DNA from: Arthrobacter sp. CDRTa11
GTDB lineage: Bacteria > Actinomycetota > Actinomycetes > Actinomycetales > Micrococcaceae
Length of the DNA: 64,000 bases
Assembly: GCF_026427775.1 (NCBI RefSeq)
Contig: NZ_CP044532.1
Coordinates: 2,356,001-2,420,000 of the forward strand
Reading direction: 5' to 3'
Shown: piece by piece, positions 34,581-43,541 of the stretch
Numbering within the stretch: the first letter of the stretch is position 1
Layout of the letters: each line of letters opens with the position of its first letter
Notes under the pieces: model-generated
Databases searched by the model: none
What the model was told of the DNA's origin: nothing
What the model saw: only the letters and a program-made list of their open reading frames with translations
Made by a program: the position numbers and the translations under genes

Positions 34581-36080
34581 TTACAGTTGGATGTAGACGC
34601 TTTTGGTGTAGAGGTAGTTGTCCATGTGTGCGGCGGTGCCCTTGTATCCGTAGCCGCTCATTTTGGTTCCGCTGAATCCGACCAGGGGGTCGATGTAGCC
34701 GTAGCAGTTCACCCACATTGTGCCTGTGTGTACGCCGTGGACCACGCGAAGAGCGGTGGAGAGGCTTTGTGACCACACTGCTCCGCCGAGGCCAAAGTCG
34801 CTGTCATTGGCGATGTCGATGGCCTCATCGACGTCGTCGAAGGGCAGGATCGACAGGACCGGGCCGAAGATCTCTTCGCGGGCGATTCGCATGTGGTTGG
34901 TCACACCACCAAAGACGGTCGGCTGAACATAGTATCCGTTTCCGAGTTCGTCCCCGAGCCGTTGGCCGCCGTGAAGCAGTTCGGCCCCCTCGTTCTTCCC
35001 GATATCGATGTAAGACAGGACTGTGTCCAACTGCTGTTGGGAGATGACCGGGCCCATCGTCGCCGTGTCGTCCAAGCTATGACCGACCCGCTGGGTTTCC
35101 ATGAAGGCCAGCAGCCGCCGGGTGAACTCATCGACGATGGACCGCTGAACCAGCACCCTGGTCCCGGCGAAACAGATTTGGCCGGAGTTGGCGAAAACGC
35201 CCATCGCGGCCCCGGGCACGGCTTTGTCCAGGTCCGCGTCCGCGCACACAATGTCCGCGGACTTGCCGCCCAGTTCCAGCTGCAGTTTTTTGATATTCGT
35301 CGTGGACGCCTCAATGATGCGCCGGCCGGTCTCAGTGGAACCGGTGAAAGCGATGCGGTCCACATCCGGGTGGGCCGCCAGCGCGTTACCGGCGTCCTTG
35401 CCCGGTCCGGTGATGACGTTGATGACGCCTGCCGGGACGCCGGCTTCGTGGAGGAGCTCGGCAACCCGCAAAACCGACAGGGAAGCTTCCGAAGCCGGCT
35501 TGAGCACGGTGGTGCAGCCGCTGGCCAGAACCGCCCCGATGATCCAGAACTGACCGCCGAGCGGGCCGTTCCAGGGGATGATGCCGCCGATGACACCGAC
35601 GGGGGCCTTCAATGTCATGGTCGCGACGTTGCCGGGGATGCCGTTCATCAGCGTTTCACCGGAGATGTTGGTCGCCTGTCCGGCGAAGAATGCCAGCATC
35701 TTCATCAGGGCAGGCTTGGAGTTGCGCAGCCTTGAGATCGGGGCGCCCATGTCCAGCGCCTCGATCTGGATCAGTTCCTCGAATCTTTCGTCAAGGACCT
35801 GGGCGATGCGTGTCAGCAACCCCTGGCGCTCGTACGGTGTCCAGGTGCTCCACTGACCCTTAAACGCCGCACGTGCAGCGATGACCGCACGGTCGACGTC
35901 GGCCTCACCGCCGGCAGCAAACCGGGCCAGGAACTCACCGGTCGACGGATTCGTCGTGGTCAGGGTTTTCCCCGACACGGCCGGGACCCTCTCTCCGTCG
36001 ATAAAGAGGTGGTGCACATCGCGGGACAGGAAACCCTGCGCCTGCTCGCTCAAAGCGAAGTTCTGTTCGGTTACGGTCAT
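34581..36080 (-). CDS. Aldehyde dehydrogenase
   Basis: A complete 499-residue ALDH of the betaine-aldehyde/phenylacetaldehyde dehydrogenase type. IIPWNGPLGG, FTGSTETGRR, the Glu in LELGGKS, the Cys in NSGQICFAGTR, EEIFGPVLS and a C-terminal TKMSGYGYKG are visible. ATG 36080 follows GAGAGGA by 5 bases. The Zn-ADH gene ends 34 bases upstream on the same strand, so the two form an alcohol-to-acid pair. Confidence 0.93.
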   Translation of the reverse strand: MTVTEQNFALSEQAQGFLSRDVHHLFIDGERVPAVSGKTLTTTNPSTGEFLARFAAGGEADVDRAVIAARAAFKGQWSTWTPYERQGLLTRIAQVLDERFEELIQIEALDMGAPISRLRNSKPALMKMLAFFAGQATNISGETLMNGIPGNVATMTLKAPVGVIGGIIPWNGPLGGQFWIIGAVLASGCTTVLKPASEASLSVLRVAELLHEAGVPAGVINVITGPGKDAGNALAAHPDVDRIAFTGSTETGRRIIEASTTNIKKLQLELGGKSADIVCADADLDKAVPGAAMGVFANSGQICFAGTRVLVQRSIVDEFTRRLLAFMETQRVGHSLDDTATMGPVISQQQLDTVLSYIDIGKNEGAELLHGGQRLGDELGNGYYVQPTVFGGVTNHMRIAREEIFGPVLSILPFDDVDEAIDIANDSDFGLGGAVWSQSLSTALRVVHGVHTGTMWVNCYGYIDPLVGFSGTKMSGYGYKGTAAHMDNYLYTKSVYIQL

Positions 36081-36113
36081 GACTTTCCTCTCAGATGACC
36101 CTTTGACATTCCG

Positions 36114-37142
36114 TCAATCAAAAATGAAGACGCCTTTGCCGATCTTGCGCTGATCGAACAGCTCGTAAGCCTGCTCTGCTTGGGCCAGCCGGAACTCGTT
36201 CGTAAACAGGGACTCAACGTCCAAGCCTCGTTCGGCGATGAACTGCGCACAGTCTTCCTGCTGGTTCTTGCTGAACGTGAGCGACCCCTGGACGGTTTTG
36301 TGCAAGTGGATGAGTTCTTCGCTGTCCAGGTCGATCTTGCCGAAGACTCCGACCATGCATGCGGTGCCCCAGGGCCGGACTGCCTGTATCGCCTGGCGGC
36401 GTACGGCGGGAATTGCGCTGCATTCGACAGACTTGTCCGCACCTTCCCCGTTGCGGGTCAGCTCGCGGATAGCAGCAACCGGGTCCTGCTCCCGGGGGTC
36501 GACAACGTAATCGGCTCCGAGATGCTTGGCCATTTCCAGCCGCGAAGGCTCAACGTCAATTGCGATGACCCTGGCCCCGAAAGCCTTCGCCAGCATAGTG
36601 ACGCTCAGGCCAACGGGCCCTTGGCCGAAGACGGCCACGGTCTCGTCGGCAGACAGCTCAACTCTCTTGATCGCTGCGAAAGCCGTGCCGGTGCCACACG
36701 AGATCGCCGCACCGGTTTTGAACGAGAGTGAGTCGGGCAATTTGATGAGTGTGTGCGCGGGAACCTTCATGAACTCGGCATGCCCGCCGTCACCGTTTAA
36801 TCCGCCGTAAACGATCCGGTGATTCTGACAATACTGCGTCCAGCCGGACCGGCAGTATTGGCAGGTACGGCACCCGTCGTAGTGGTGGACCATGACCCTG
36901 TCCCCGACTTTGGCCTCGGTGGGTCGGACGGCGTCGCCGACAAGCGTTACTACTCCGCAGGGCTCGTGCCCTTCAATGACCAGGTCCGATCCGGTGCGCA
37001 GCGGACCGTGGAGGTGATGAAGATCGCTCCCGCACATGCCGGAGGCTTTTATACTGATGACCACTTCATCCGGCCCGGGCACCGGGTCCGGATAGTCACG
37101 GATCTCGAGCTTACCTTCACCCTGGAAAACAACAGCTTTCAT
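36114..37142 (-). CDS. Zinc-dependent alcohol dehydrogenase
   Basis: A 342-residue medium-chain dehydrogenase. GMCGSDLHHLHG is the catalytic-zinc Cys region, GHEPCGVV the next ligand site, GCRTCQYCRSGWTQYC the four-Cys structural lobe, and VFGQGPVGLS the Rossmann motif; IDVEPSRLEMA carries an Asp suited to NAD. It is the closest relative of the ADH at 8580-9593. ATG 37142 follows GGGAAGGGAG. Divergent from the PrpD gene; operator site F lies 272 bases upstream. It should feed the downstream ALDH. Confidence 0.92.
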   Translation of the reverse strand: MKAVVFQGEGKLEIRDYPDPVPGPDEVVISIKASGMCGSDLHHLHGPLRTGSDLVIEGHEPCGVVTLVGDAVRPTEAKVGDRVMVHHYDGCRTCQYCRSGWTQYCQNHRIVYGGLNGDGGHAEFMKVPAHTLIKLPDSLSFKTGAAISCGTGTAFAAIKRVELSADETVAVFGQGPVGLSVTMLAKAFGARVIAIDVEPSRLEMAKHLGADYVVDPREQDPVAAIRELTRNGEGADKSVECSAIPAVRRQAIQAVRPWGTACMVGVFGKIDLDSEELIHLHKTVQGSLTFSKNQQEDCAQFIAERGLDVESLFTNEFRLAQAEQAYELFDQRKIGKGVFIFD

Positions 37143-37413
37143 GCTAGAGCTTCTCCCTTCCCGGCGGTGTCTGGCAGGGGGCGCTACCGGATGCGTCCGG
37201 GGCAGGGGGAGCGAGGGGCAGCAATACCCGCTCCGGAATGACTTTTGAAATACGAGTGCGGCCGGATGGTCCGAGAGTGCCCGTTTGGCACTGGTTCGAC
37301 AGACATTGTCCAGTCATGTGTCTTACTACCTTCGGCTGAGTGTTCGGTGGTCAGCGGCGCTGTGTTCACCGCTTTGGCAATGCTCCCCATGGCCCCGCGA
37401 TACCTCTTGATGA

Positions 37414-37432
37414 TATCCTGCATTATGGGACT
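37414..37432. promoter_or_regulatory. Shared operator, site F (degenerate)
   Basis: TATCCT-GCATTAT-GGGACT keeps the 7-base spacer and most of both halves. It lies in the 467-base region between divergent ADH (37142) and PrpD (37610) genes, which otherwise holds no gene. Confidence 0.5.
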
Positions 37433-37609
37433 TGGTCAATGACTCGGTAGTCTTGGCTCTACTCGTAAAAAAGGGAGACAGGGCGCACCAGGCGAAGTCA
37501 TCCATGGTCGGCGAGTTGATCAGGGCGCCTGCGCCGCATCTTGTCCCGAAGTCTGCGGCCGTAGCTCTCGATTCCGCGCATTCTCGATTTCCACAACGAA
37601 AGGTGTCTC

Positions 37610-39004
37610 ATGCCCATGCCTTCCAGTGATCTGGTTGAACACTTCGCGAGCTTTGTCGCTGAGACCAGTTACGCAAGTACGCCTCCCGATGCTGTTGAGG
37701 CGGCAAAGAAGAGCATCCTGGACACCTTCGGGGTCATCCTTGCCGCGAGTGGAACGGAACCGGCCGTACGCGGCTTGGTGGAGATCGTTCAGGAGAGCGC
37801 CGGCCGGCCAGAATCGTCCATACTTGCGTTCGGAGGAAGGGCTCCCGCGATCATGGCTGCCTTCGCTAACGGCGCTATGGCGCACTGCCTGGATTTCGAC
37901 GATCAAACCCCCTGGGGCCAACATTCGTCCAGTTCCATCGTCCCGGCGGCGTTCGCCGTTGCCGAACGCATTGGGGGTGTGACCGGCAAGGACATGATCG
38001 CTGCAGTCGCCGCCGGACAGGACATCTTCGCCCGACTGCGCTGCAACGTCGGATGGAAAAAAGACTGGAACCTCTCACCGGTGATAGGAGTGTTCGCGGC
38101 TGTTGCTGCCGCGGGCCATCTGCTGAACCTGTCGCGCGCAGAGATGATTAATGCCTTTGGCATCGCCACTATGCAATCATCCGGGCTTATGGAGCTTGTC
38201 GCCGGCACTGGCGGCAATGTACGCGGAATGTATGCCGGGTTCTCAGCCAAAGGTGCCGTTCTCGCCGTACTGCTCGCCCAGAAAGGCGTGACCGGCGTCC
38301 CGACTGTCTTCGAAGGCCAGTATGGATTCTTTAACACCTACTTCGACGGCCGATACGATCGCGAAGCCATCCTCGAAGGCCTGGGGAAAGAATTCAAAGG
38401 CAGCGGAACGCTGTACAAGCTCTGGCCTACCGTGGGCACCGCTCATAGCCACATCCACGCCATTATTGAGCTGGTGAACGAGAACAACCTTCTGCTGGAC
38501 GACGTTAGGGAAATCCGTCTCTACGTCGGCGACTACCACGATCTGATGTGTCGCCCGCTGGAGGAGAGGCGCGCGCCGGCAACGCTGGTAGACGCCAAGT
38601 TCAGTCTTCCCTTCCTAGTGGCTGTGGCGGCCGTTCATCGGGGTGTGCAGGTTTCACATTTCACTGAGGAAGCGCTGAAAGATCCCAGAGTTTTGAACGT
38701 AGCCAAGAAGATAGTCCCAGTAAGCGACGCAAGCCTTGACTGGAAGCTCGAGCTGCCCCCGGGTCGCGTAGAACTCGAAATGACCGACGGCAGGAGATTC
38801 CACAAAGTGGGGACCGGTGTCCCCGGCAACCCGGAAGCGCCGTTGGACTGGAAGGCCATTGGGCAGAAGTTCAAGGACTGTGCAGCTGCCTCTGTCACGC
38901 GCCCGACACCCGATCAGCTAGCCACCGCCGAACGAATCGCGCGGAACCTTGAGACTGTTCCCGATGCCGTGGAACTGGTGAGGGCTCTGGCGCCCCGGAA
39001 CTAA
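37610..39004 (+). CDS. MmgE/PrpD family protein
   Basis: A 464-residue member of the 2-methylcitrate dehydratase/iminodisuccinate epimerase superfamily. LDTFGVILAASGTEPAVRG, FANGAMAHCLDFDDQTPWGQHSSSSIVPAAFA (the conserved H-x-x-D-F-D-D with a following His) and LWPTVGTAHSHIHA are the main landmarks. Members act as dehydratases, isomerases or epimerases on polycarboxylic acids. ATG 37610 has AAAGG 6 bases upstream. A second intact member is at 52169-53551 and a third, broken one at 12781; both intact ones sit near ALDH and IclR genes. Exact reaction unknown. Confidence 0.9.
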   Translation: MPMPSSDLVEHFASFVAETSYASTPPDAVEAAKKSILDTFGVILAASGTEPAVRGLVEIVQESAGRPESSILAFGGRAPAIMAAFANGAMAHCLDFDDQTPWGQHSSSSIVPAAFAVAERIGGVTGKDMIAAVAAGQDIFARLRCNVGWKKDWNLSPVIGVFAAVAAAGHLLNLSRAEMINAFGIATMQSSGLMELVAGTGGNVRGMYAGFSAKGAVLAVLLAQKGVTGVPTVFEGQYGFFNTYFDGRYDREAILEGLGKEFKGSGTLYKLWPTVGTAHSHIHAIIELVNENNLLLDDVREIRLYVGDYHDLMCRPLEERRAPATLVDAKFSLPFLVAVAAVHRGVQVSHFTEEALKDPRVLNVAKKIVPVSDASLDWKLELPPGRVELEMTDGRRFHKVGTGVPGNPEAPLDWKAIGQKFKDCAAASVTRPTPDQLATAERIARNLETVPDAVELVRALAPRN

Positions 39005-39025
39005 ACCTTTCCACCATTTCAAAAA

Positions 39026-39066
39026 AGACCACCCCGGTTCCATGGAGCCGGGGTGGTCTCTTTGTT
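39026..39066 (+). terminator. Intrinsic terminator after PrpD
   Basis: AGACCACCCCGG pairs perfectly with its complement across a 10-base loop, followed by CTTTGTTTT. It is preceded by an A run, so it may work in both directions. Confidence 0.88.
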
Positions 39067-39128
39067 TTCGGATCAGGTGGAAAGACCACCAATCGTCTCG
39101 TGGTCAGCGATATCTTTCCGCTCACACG

Positions 39129-39161
39129 AGCCGCGGGTCGGGAAGGGTGGGACCCGCGGCT
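39129..39161 (-). terminator. Terminator-like hairpin after binding protein 2
   Basis: AGCCGCGGGTC and its perfect complement, 11-base loop, just downstream (minus strand) of the gene at 39179. Confidence 0.75.
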
Positions 39162-39178
39162 TTGTGAGGCCGAACTGC

Positions 39179-40462
39179 TTACGGTGCTGCCAGTGCGATG
39201 TTCATATGCTCAGGCGTGAGCAGGCTGGAAACCGGGACGCTGGAGGGGATCTCCGGGCTGTTGGTGTCAAGGACCGAGTCGCTTGAAACGGTTGGAACCC
39301 GCACAGGCACCTGGGCTGGAACCTCCCGGCCTTCCCTTATCTTGATCCCGGCGGTGACGCCAAACCGACCAAACCAGACGTGGCTGCTCGCGAGCCACGA
39401 CTTGGGCGTCATTCCAGCATCCTTCGCCTGCTGAACCATGGTGAGCCAGGAGTGGTTCATCACGTCGCTCAGGAAGGCCGGAGGTGTCTTGCGATCGTCG
39501 ATGTAGGGCTTCAGGAAGTCGTCGGTCGTGTAGTCGTAAATGACTGCCGCGGGCTCCTGTCCCGAGGCCAGAAGGGCGTTGGCAGCCTGCGCTGCGCCTT
39601 GTGCTGTCCATTGCGTGAAGCCCTCTGTGATCTGGGTCCAGCCAGCACCGTCGAGGACCTTCTTAAGGCAGGGCTGCCATTCCGCGGCGTTGCTGTTTCC
39701 GGGGATCCCGGTGTACAGGGCGTAGGTCTTGTTGTTCCCGAGCTCATCAATCAAGGCTTGGGCGCCCTCGGTGTAGAGCTCGCACAGGGCCAGCGGTACC
39801 TGGGCGGACACGGAAGACGCTGCGTCACCTGGGAGCGGTGTGTTCACTGTGACGACGGTGATCCCGGCCTGTTTGGCTTGCTGCAGCGCGGACGCGATGG
39901 CCCCACCAAAGACTGGGTCGGTTACGATGATGTCGACCTTCTGTGCGATAAGACTCCGCAGGTTCGCCAGTACCGCCGCGACATCGCCGTTGGCGTTGTT
40001 GTAAACGATCCTCTTGACTTGCGGATACGCCAACGCCTGGGCTGTGGCCTCGCCCCGGAAGATGTTACCCCACGCGTTGCTACTCTGCATCGCCAGGGCC
40101 ACGGTAAGGGAGCCGCGTCCTGTGTCGCAGGAACCCTGCTGCAGGCAGGTTTGGAACAGTTCATTCTGCTCCGGGGTCAGCGGCTTTGAGGCAGCTGCCA
40201 TGGCATCTGCCACAACCGGGTCCAGCTCGGAAACGGGGATGTCGGTAAGGAAGGTCTTCTTGATCGTGGCCGCGAGGGCCTGCTGATCGACGCTTTGTGC
40301 GGTGATGTCCTCGCCGGACGCGGTCGCGGGCGCGTTTGAACCGCCCGAGGACCCCGTCGTCGAGCAGCTTGCCAACGATGCGGCAAGCAGGAACGCTGCC
40401 AGCAGCTGAAGAACCGATCGGTTCTTGTTGGGCCCTGAGCGGGCCGGGGATGCAATTTTCAT
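39179..40462 (-). CDS. Sugar-type ABC transporter substrate-binding lipoprotein, paralogue 2
   Basis: A 427-residue lipoprotein: a basic N-terminus, hydrophobic LQLLAAFLLAASLASC with lipobox Cys at residue 33, then a Ser/Gly linker. The body is a periplasmic-binding-protein type 1 fold (ALAYPQVKRIVYNNANGDVAAVLANLRSLIAQKVDIIVTDPVFG), typical of RbsB-like proteins. ATG 40462 follows AAGGAGAT. It is a close tandem paralogue of 40650-41933; the ligand-side segments differ most (LAMQSSNAWGNIFRGE here, IALENSNSFASIMRGE there). Its partners are the permease and ATPase genes at 42483-46120. The ligand may be a sugar or polyol. Confidence 0.9.
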   Translation of the reverse strand: MKIASPARSGPNKNRSVLQLLAAFLLAASLASCSTTGSSGGSNAPATASGEDITAQSVDQQALAATIKKTFLTDIPVSELDPVVADAMAAASKPLTPEQNELFQTCLQQGSCDTGRGSLTVALAMQSSNAWGNIFRGEATAQALAYPQVKRIVYNNANGDVAAVLANLRSLIAQKVDIIVTDPVFGGAIASALQQAKQAGITVVTVNTPLPGDAASSVSAQVPLALCELYTEGAQALIDELGNNKTYALYTGIPGNSNAAEWQPCLKKVLDGAGWTQITEGFTQWTAQGAAQAANALLASGQEPAAVIYDYTTDDFLKPYIDDRKTPPAFLSDVMNHSWLTMVQQAKDAGMTPKSWLASSHVWFGRFGVTAGIKIREGREVPAQVPVRVPTVSSDSVLDTNSPEIPSSVPVSSLLTPEHMNIALAAP

Positions 40463-40593
40463 GTGGTGTATCTCCTTAATGGAAGGGTAGAGGCGCACAC
40501 GGTTCTCCTTTGATGTGGGTGCGATGACAGGCTGTGCTCAGCGGTGTGACTCATGGGCTTGTGCAGGAAGCGCAGTGCACTCCTGCTTCCCCA

Positions 40594-40631
40594 AAAGCCG
40601 CGGGTTCCCGATTGTTGGACCCCGCGGCTTT
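40594..40631 (-). terminator. Terminator-like hairpin between the two binding-protein genes
   Basis: AAAGCCGCGGG and CCCGCGGCTTT form an 11-base stem just past the stop of binding protein 1 on the minus strand. It could lower transcription of the second binding protein. A related sequence follows the second gene, so it was duplicated with the gene. Confidence 0.75.
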
Positions 40632-40649
40632 GGTGAGGGCGATCCGTGG

Positions 40650-41933
40650 CTATGGTGCAGCCAGTGCGAGGTTCATCTGCTCGGGCGTGAGCAGGCTGGA
40701 AGCGGGAACACGGGAGGGGATTTCCGGGCTGTTGATGTCCATAACCGAATCGGTTGTGACAACCGGTACCCGAACGGGCACTTCAGCGGGAACCTGCTGG
40801 CCCTCCTTGATCTTGATTCCGGCCGTAACGCCGAACCGGGGGAACCAGACATGGCTGCTTGCGAGCCAAGACTTCGGGTTGATTCCGGCATCCTTCGCCT
40901 GCTGAACGGTGGTGAACCATGAGTGGGTCATCACGTCGCTCAGGAATGCCGGAGGTGTCTTGCGGTCGGCGATGTAGGGCTTCAGGAAGTCATCTGTGCT
41001 GTCGTCATAGATGATCGCGTCAGGTTGCTGACCCGATGCGAGAAGGGCGTTGGCAGCCTGCGCGGCGCCTTGTGCTGTCCATTGCGTGAAGCCCTCTGTG
41101 ATCTGGATCCAGCCGGCATCTTCGAGAACCTTCTTTGCGCACGGCTGCCATGCAGCGGCGTTGCTGTTGCCAGGGATGCCGGTGTATAGAGCATAGGACT
41201 TGTTGTTCCCGAGCTCCCTCACCAGGGTCTGGGCGCCTTCGGTGTACAGGTCGCAGAGTGCCAGCGGAACCTGGGCAGACACCGAGGACGCTACATCGCT
41301 GGGGAGCGGGGTGTTGTATGTGACCACGGTGACCCCTGCCTGCTTGGCCTGCTGGAGTGCGGACGAGATGGCCCCACCAAAGACCGGGTCCGTCACAATG
41401 ATGTCGACCTTCTGCGCGACGAGGCTGCGCAGATTGGCCAACACCGCCGCGACATCACCGTTGGCATTGTTGTAGACGATTCTCTTAACCTGCGGGTACG
41501 CGAGCGCCTGGGCTGTGGCTTCGCCACGCATGATGCTGGCGAAGGAGTTGCTGTTCTCCAGCGCGATGGCCACGGTCAGGGAGCCGCGTCCTGTGTCGCA
41601 GGAACTCTGCTGCAGGCACGTCTTGAACAGTTCATTCTGCTCCGGTGTCAGCGGTTTTGAAGCCGCTGCCATGGCATCTGCCACAACCGGGTCCAGCTCG
41701 GAAACGGGGATGTCGGTCAGGAAGGTCTTCTTGATCGTGGCCGCGAGGGCCTGCTGATCGACGCTTTGTGCGGTGATGTCCTCGCCAGACGCCGTCGCGG
41801 GCGCGTTTGAACCGCCCGAGGACCCCGTCGTCGAGCAGCTTGCCAGCGACGCCGCAAGCAGAAACGCTGCCAGCAGCTGAAGAACCGATCGGTTCTTGTT
41901 GGGCCCTGTACGGGCCCGGGATGCCATTTTCAT
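40650..41933 (-). CDS. Sugar-type ABC transporter substrate-binding lipoprotein, paralogue 1
   Basis: A 427-residue lipoprotein with the same signal and lipobox (ASLASC) and PBP1 fold as its neighbour at 39179. The first 120 residues are nearly identical in both, while ligand-domain stretches such as ADVMTHSWFTTVQQAKDAG and DDSTDDFLKPYIADRK versus DYTTDDFLKPYIDDRK show scattered changes. It starts at ATG 41933 and diverges from the permease across operator site C. Two binding proteins for one transporter would broaden substrate range. Confidence 0.9.
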   Translation of the reverse strand: MKMASRARTGPNKNRSVLQLLAAFLLAASLASCSTTGSSGGSNAPATASGEDITAQSVDQQALAATIKKTFLTDIPVSELDPVVADAMAAASKPLTPEQNELFKTCLQQSSCDTGRGSLTVAIALENSNSFASIMRGEATAQALAYPQVKRIVYNNANGDVAAVLANLRSLVAQKVDIIVTDPVFGGAISSALQQAKQAGVTVVTYNTPLPSDVASSVSAQVPLALCDLYTEGAQTLVRELGNNKSYALYTGIPGNSNAAAWQPCAKKVLEDAGWIQITEGFTQWTAQGAAQAANALLASGQQPDAIIYDDSTDDFLKPYIADRKTPPAFLSDVMTHSWFTTVQQAKDAGINPKSWLASSHVWFPRFGVTAGIKIKEGQQVPAEVPVRVPVVTTDSVMDINSPEIPSRVPASSLLTPEQMNLALAAP

Positions 41934-42482
41934 TGATGTAACTCCTCATAGGGATGTTTGGTGGGGCCCATGGCTCCCCGTTGATATGGGCGCCCACGAA
42001 ATAGCCAGCTGGGACATACGGCAAAAGCTGTGGGCCTCAGCCATCGGTGACGAAGCATGGAAAGCCTCGCTCGAGTGGCGAGAAGTCAGCTGTCAGCGTC
42101 ATCTACCCGTGGACAGGAACCTTTTTGTGTCCTTGCTCACGGTTGAACAATATCTCGTAATGTGGGATAGTGTCAATCATGGACGTCGGCCCCTGCGCGG
42201 ATAAAGCGGACGGGCCGAATGACGCAGTCCCTGGTTTTGCTGGGATCGCATGAACATTTCAAGTGCAGGAGAGACTGGCCGCCCGCGGGCGGAAAAGGCT
42301 CTTGCCTTGCGCATGACTTAAACCGTTTGTGACCTACAGCACGTTCGCGCTAAGTGGAGCAAAGTGCAGCCAATCTGCGCGAACCAATCGTTCGGTCGCC
42401 CTGGCCGAAACTTCAGTGAAGCAATGTTGCTTCTGACCCGGAGGTTCAAAGAAGTGTTGATAACCCTGCGGAGGAATCCGCG
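41934..42482. other. Divergent promoter region of the ABC transporter
   Basis: About 550 bases between binding protein 1 and the permease. It contains operator site C. A plus-strand frame from 41896 to 42204 crosses the operator and has no family likeness, so I do not call it. Confidence 0.5.
42151..42169. promoter_or_regulatory. Shared operator, site C, inside face-to-face promoters
   Basis: TATCTC-GTAATGT-GGGATA. Rightward -35 TTGAAC (42143-42148), 17 bases, -10 GATAGT (42166-42171); leftward TTGACA and TATTGT, 18 bases apart, on the other strand. About 35 bases around it match site B almost exactly although the flanking genes are unrelated. Confidence 0.75.
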
Positions 42483-43541
42483 ATGACTACAGATGTGACC
42501 GGCAACGGCCCGACTTATATCCCGCCCGCTGCCGCCCAAAACCGGCTGACAGATCTGAAGTACCGGTTTCCCGCCCGGTATCTGGCCAGTTGGGGCGCAC
42601 TGGTCCTGCTGCTGCTGTTTGCAGTGGTAGTTGCTCCCGCCAGCCTGGGCGGGAACTCCGTGCGGGTTGTCAGTGCCCTCGCCGGTGTCCTCGCCTTGGC
42701 AGCAATGGGGCAGATGCTCGTCGTAATGCTGGGCGCAATCGATCTGTCAGTCTCTGCCGTGGTGGCTGCCTCCGCCGGAATAGTAGTTCACTACGGTGTT
42801 CCCGGAGCCAACCTGTGGCTCGTCATTCCCGCAGCCCTTGTACTGTCCATGTTGATAGGCATCGTCAACGGCTTCTTTATTTGCGTTCTTCGGCTCAACT
42901 CGATCATCGTGACATTGGCGACCTACGGAATCGTCACAGGAGGGATGCTTCTGTGGACCGGAGTGTCCTTCTCACTGACGGGTGAAGCGCCGGAGCAACT
43001 GCAGCAAGTAGCCCAGTGGTCACTGCTAAACATCAACATGTGTTTCATGGCCGCGCTTATTGTCGGCCTGATCCTTGCTGCCGTGCTCTCGTACACCCGT
43101 GCAGGGCGCAGGGTCGCCCAAGTCGGATCGAATCCTCGGGCAGCAATGGCCTTGGGGGTACGTGTCACCCTGGTTCAGATGAGCACGTTCGCCGCCGTCG
43201 GCCTCCTTTACGGAATCGCCGGGGTGCTCGTTGCCGGCTTCATCGGTACTCCGGACATCTCCATCGGTGCTCCCTACCAGCTGGCGACGGTGACGGCCGT
43301 GGCCATCGCCGGGCTCACCTTCAGTGGCGGCCCAACCAGTGTCGCGAGCCTGCTCGTATCCTGCGTCTTTCTTCAACTGCTTGATCAGGCCCTTGTTGTG
43401 GCCGGGTTCCCCACAGGCGCGCGAATCATGATTCAGGGCTTCACCCTCGTCGTCGCAGTGGCGGCAATAACCATCAGCCAATATGGCGTTGCCGGAATTC
43501 GGCGCATTGCGGCGCTGCAACTGGGAAGGCCTCTGAAATGA
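42483..43541 (+). CDS. ABC transporter permease, RbsC-like
   Basis: A 352-residue inner-membrane permease of the BPD_transp_2 (ribose/xylose/galactoside) family. After a 35-residue cytosolic N-terminus come about 10 membrane segments; GQMLVVMLGAIDLSVSAVVAASAGIV and the cytoplasmic loop GRRVAQVGSNPRAAMALGVRV are the family signatures, followed by GLLYGIAGVLVAG. It overlaps the next gene by 4 bases (ATGA), so the two are translationally coupled. It probably pairs with the permease half fused to the ATPase to form a heterodimeric channel. Confidence 0.92.
   Translation: MTTDVTGNGPTYIPPAAAQNRLTDLKYRFPARYLASWGALVLLLLFAVVVAPASLGGNSVRVVSALAGVLALAAMGQMLVVMLGAIDLSVSAVVAASAGIVVHYGVPGANLWLVIPAALVLSMLIGIVNGFFICVLRLNSIIVTLATYGIVTGGMLLWTGVSFSLTGEAPEQLQQVAQWSLLNINMCFMAALIVGLILAAVLSYTRAGRRVAQVGSNPRAAMALGVRVTLVQMSTFAAVGLLYGIAGVLVAGFIGTPDISIGAPYQLATVTAVAIAGLTFSGGPTSVASLLVSCVFLQLLDQALVVAGFPTGARIMIQGFTLVVAVAAITISQYGVAGIRRIAALQLGRPLK

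Noticed and set aside
34893..35735. 280-codon plus-strand frame opposite the ALDH at 34581
   Set aside because: Shadow of a complete ALDH; no motif.
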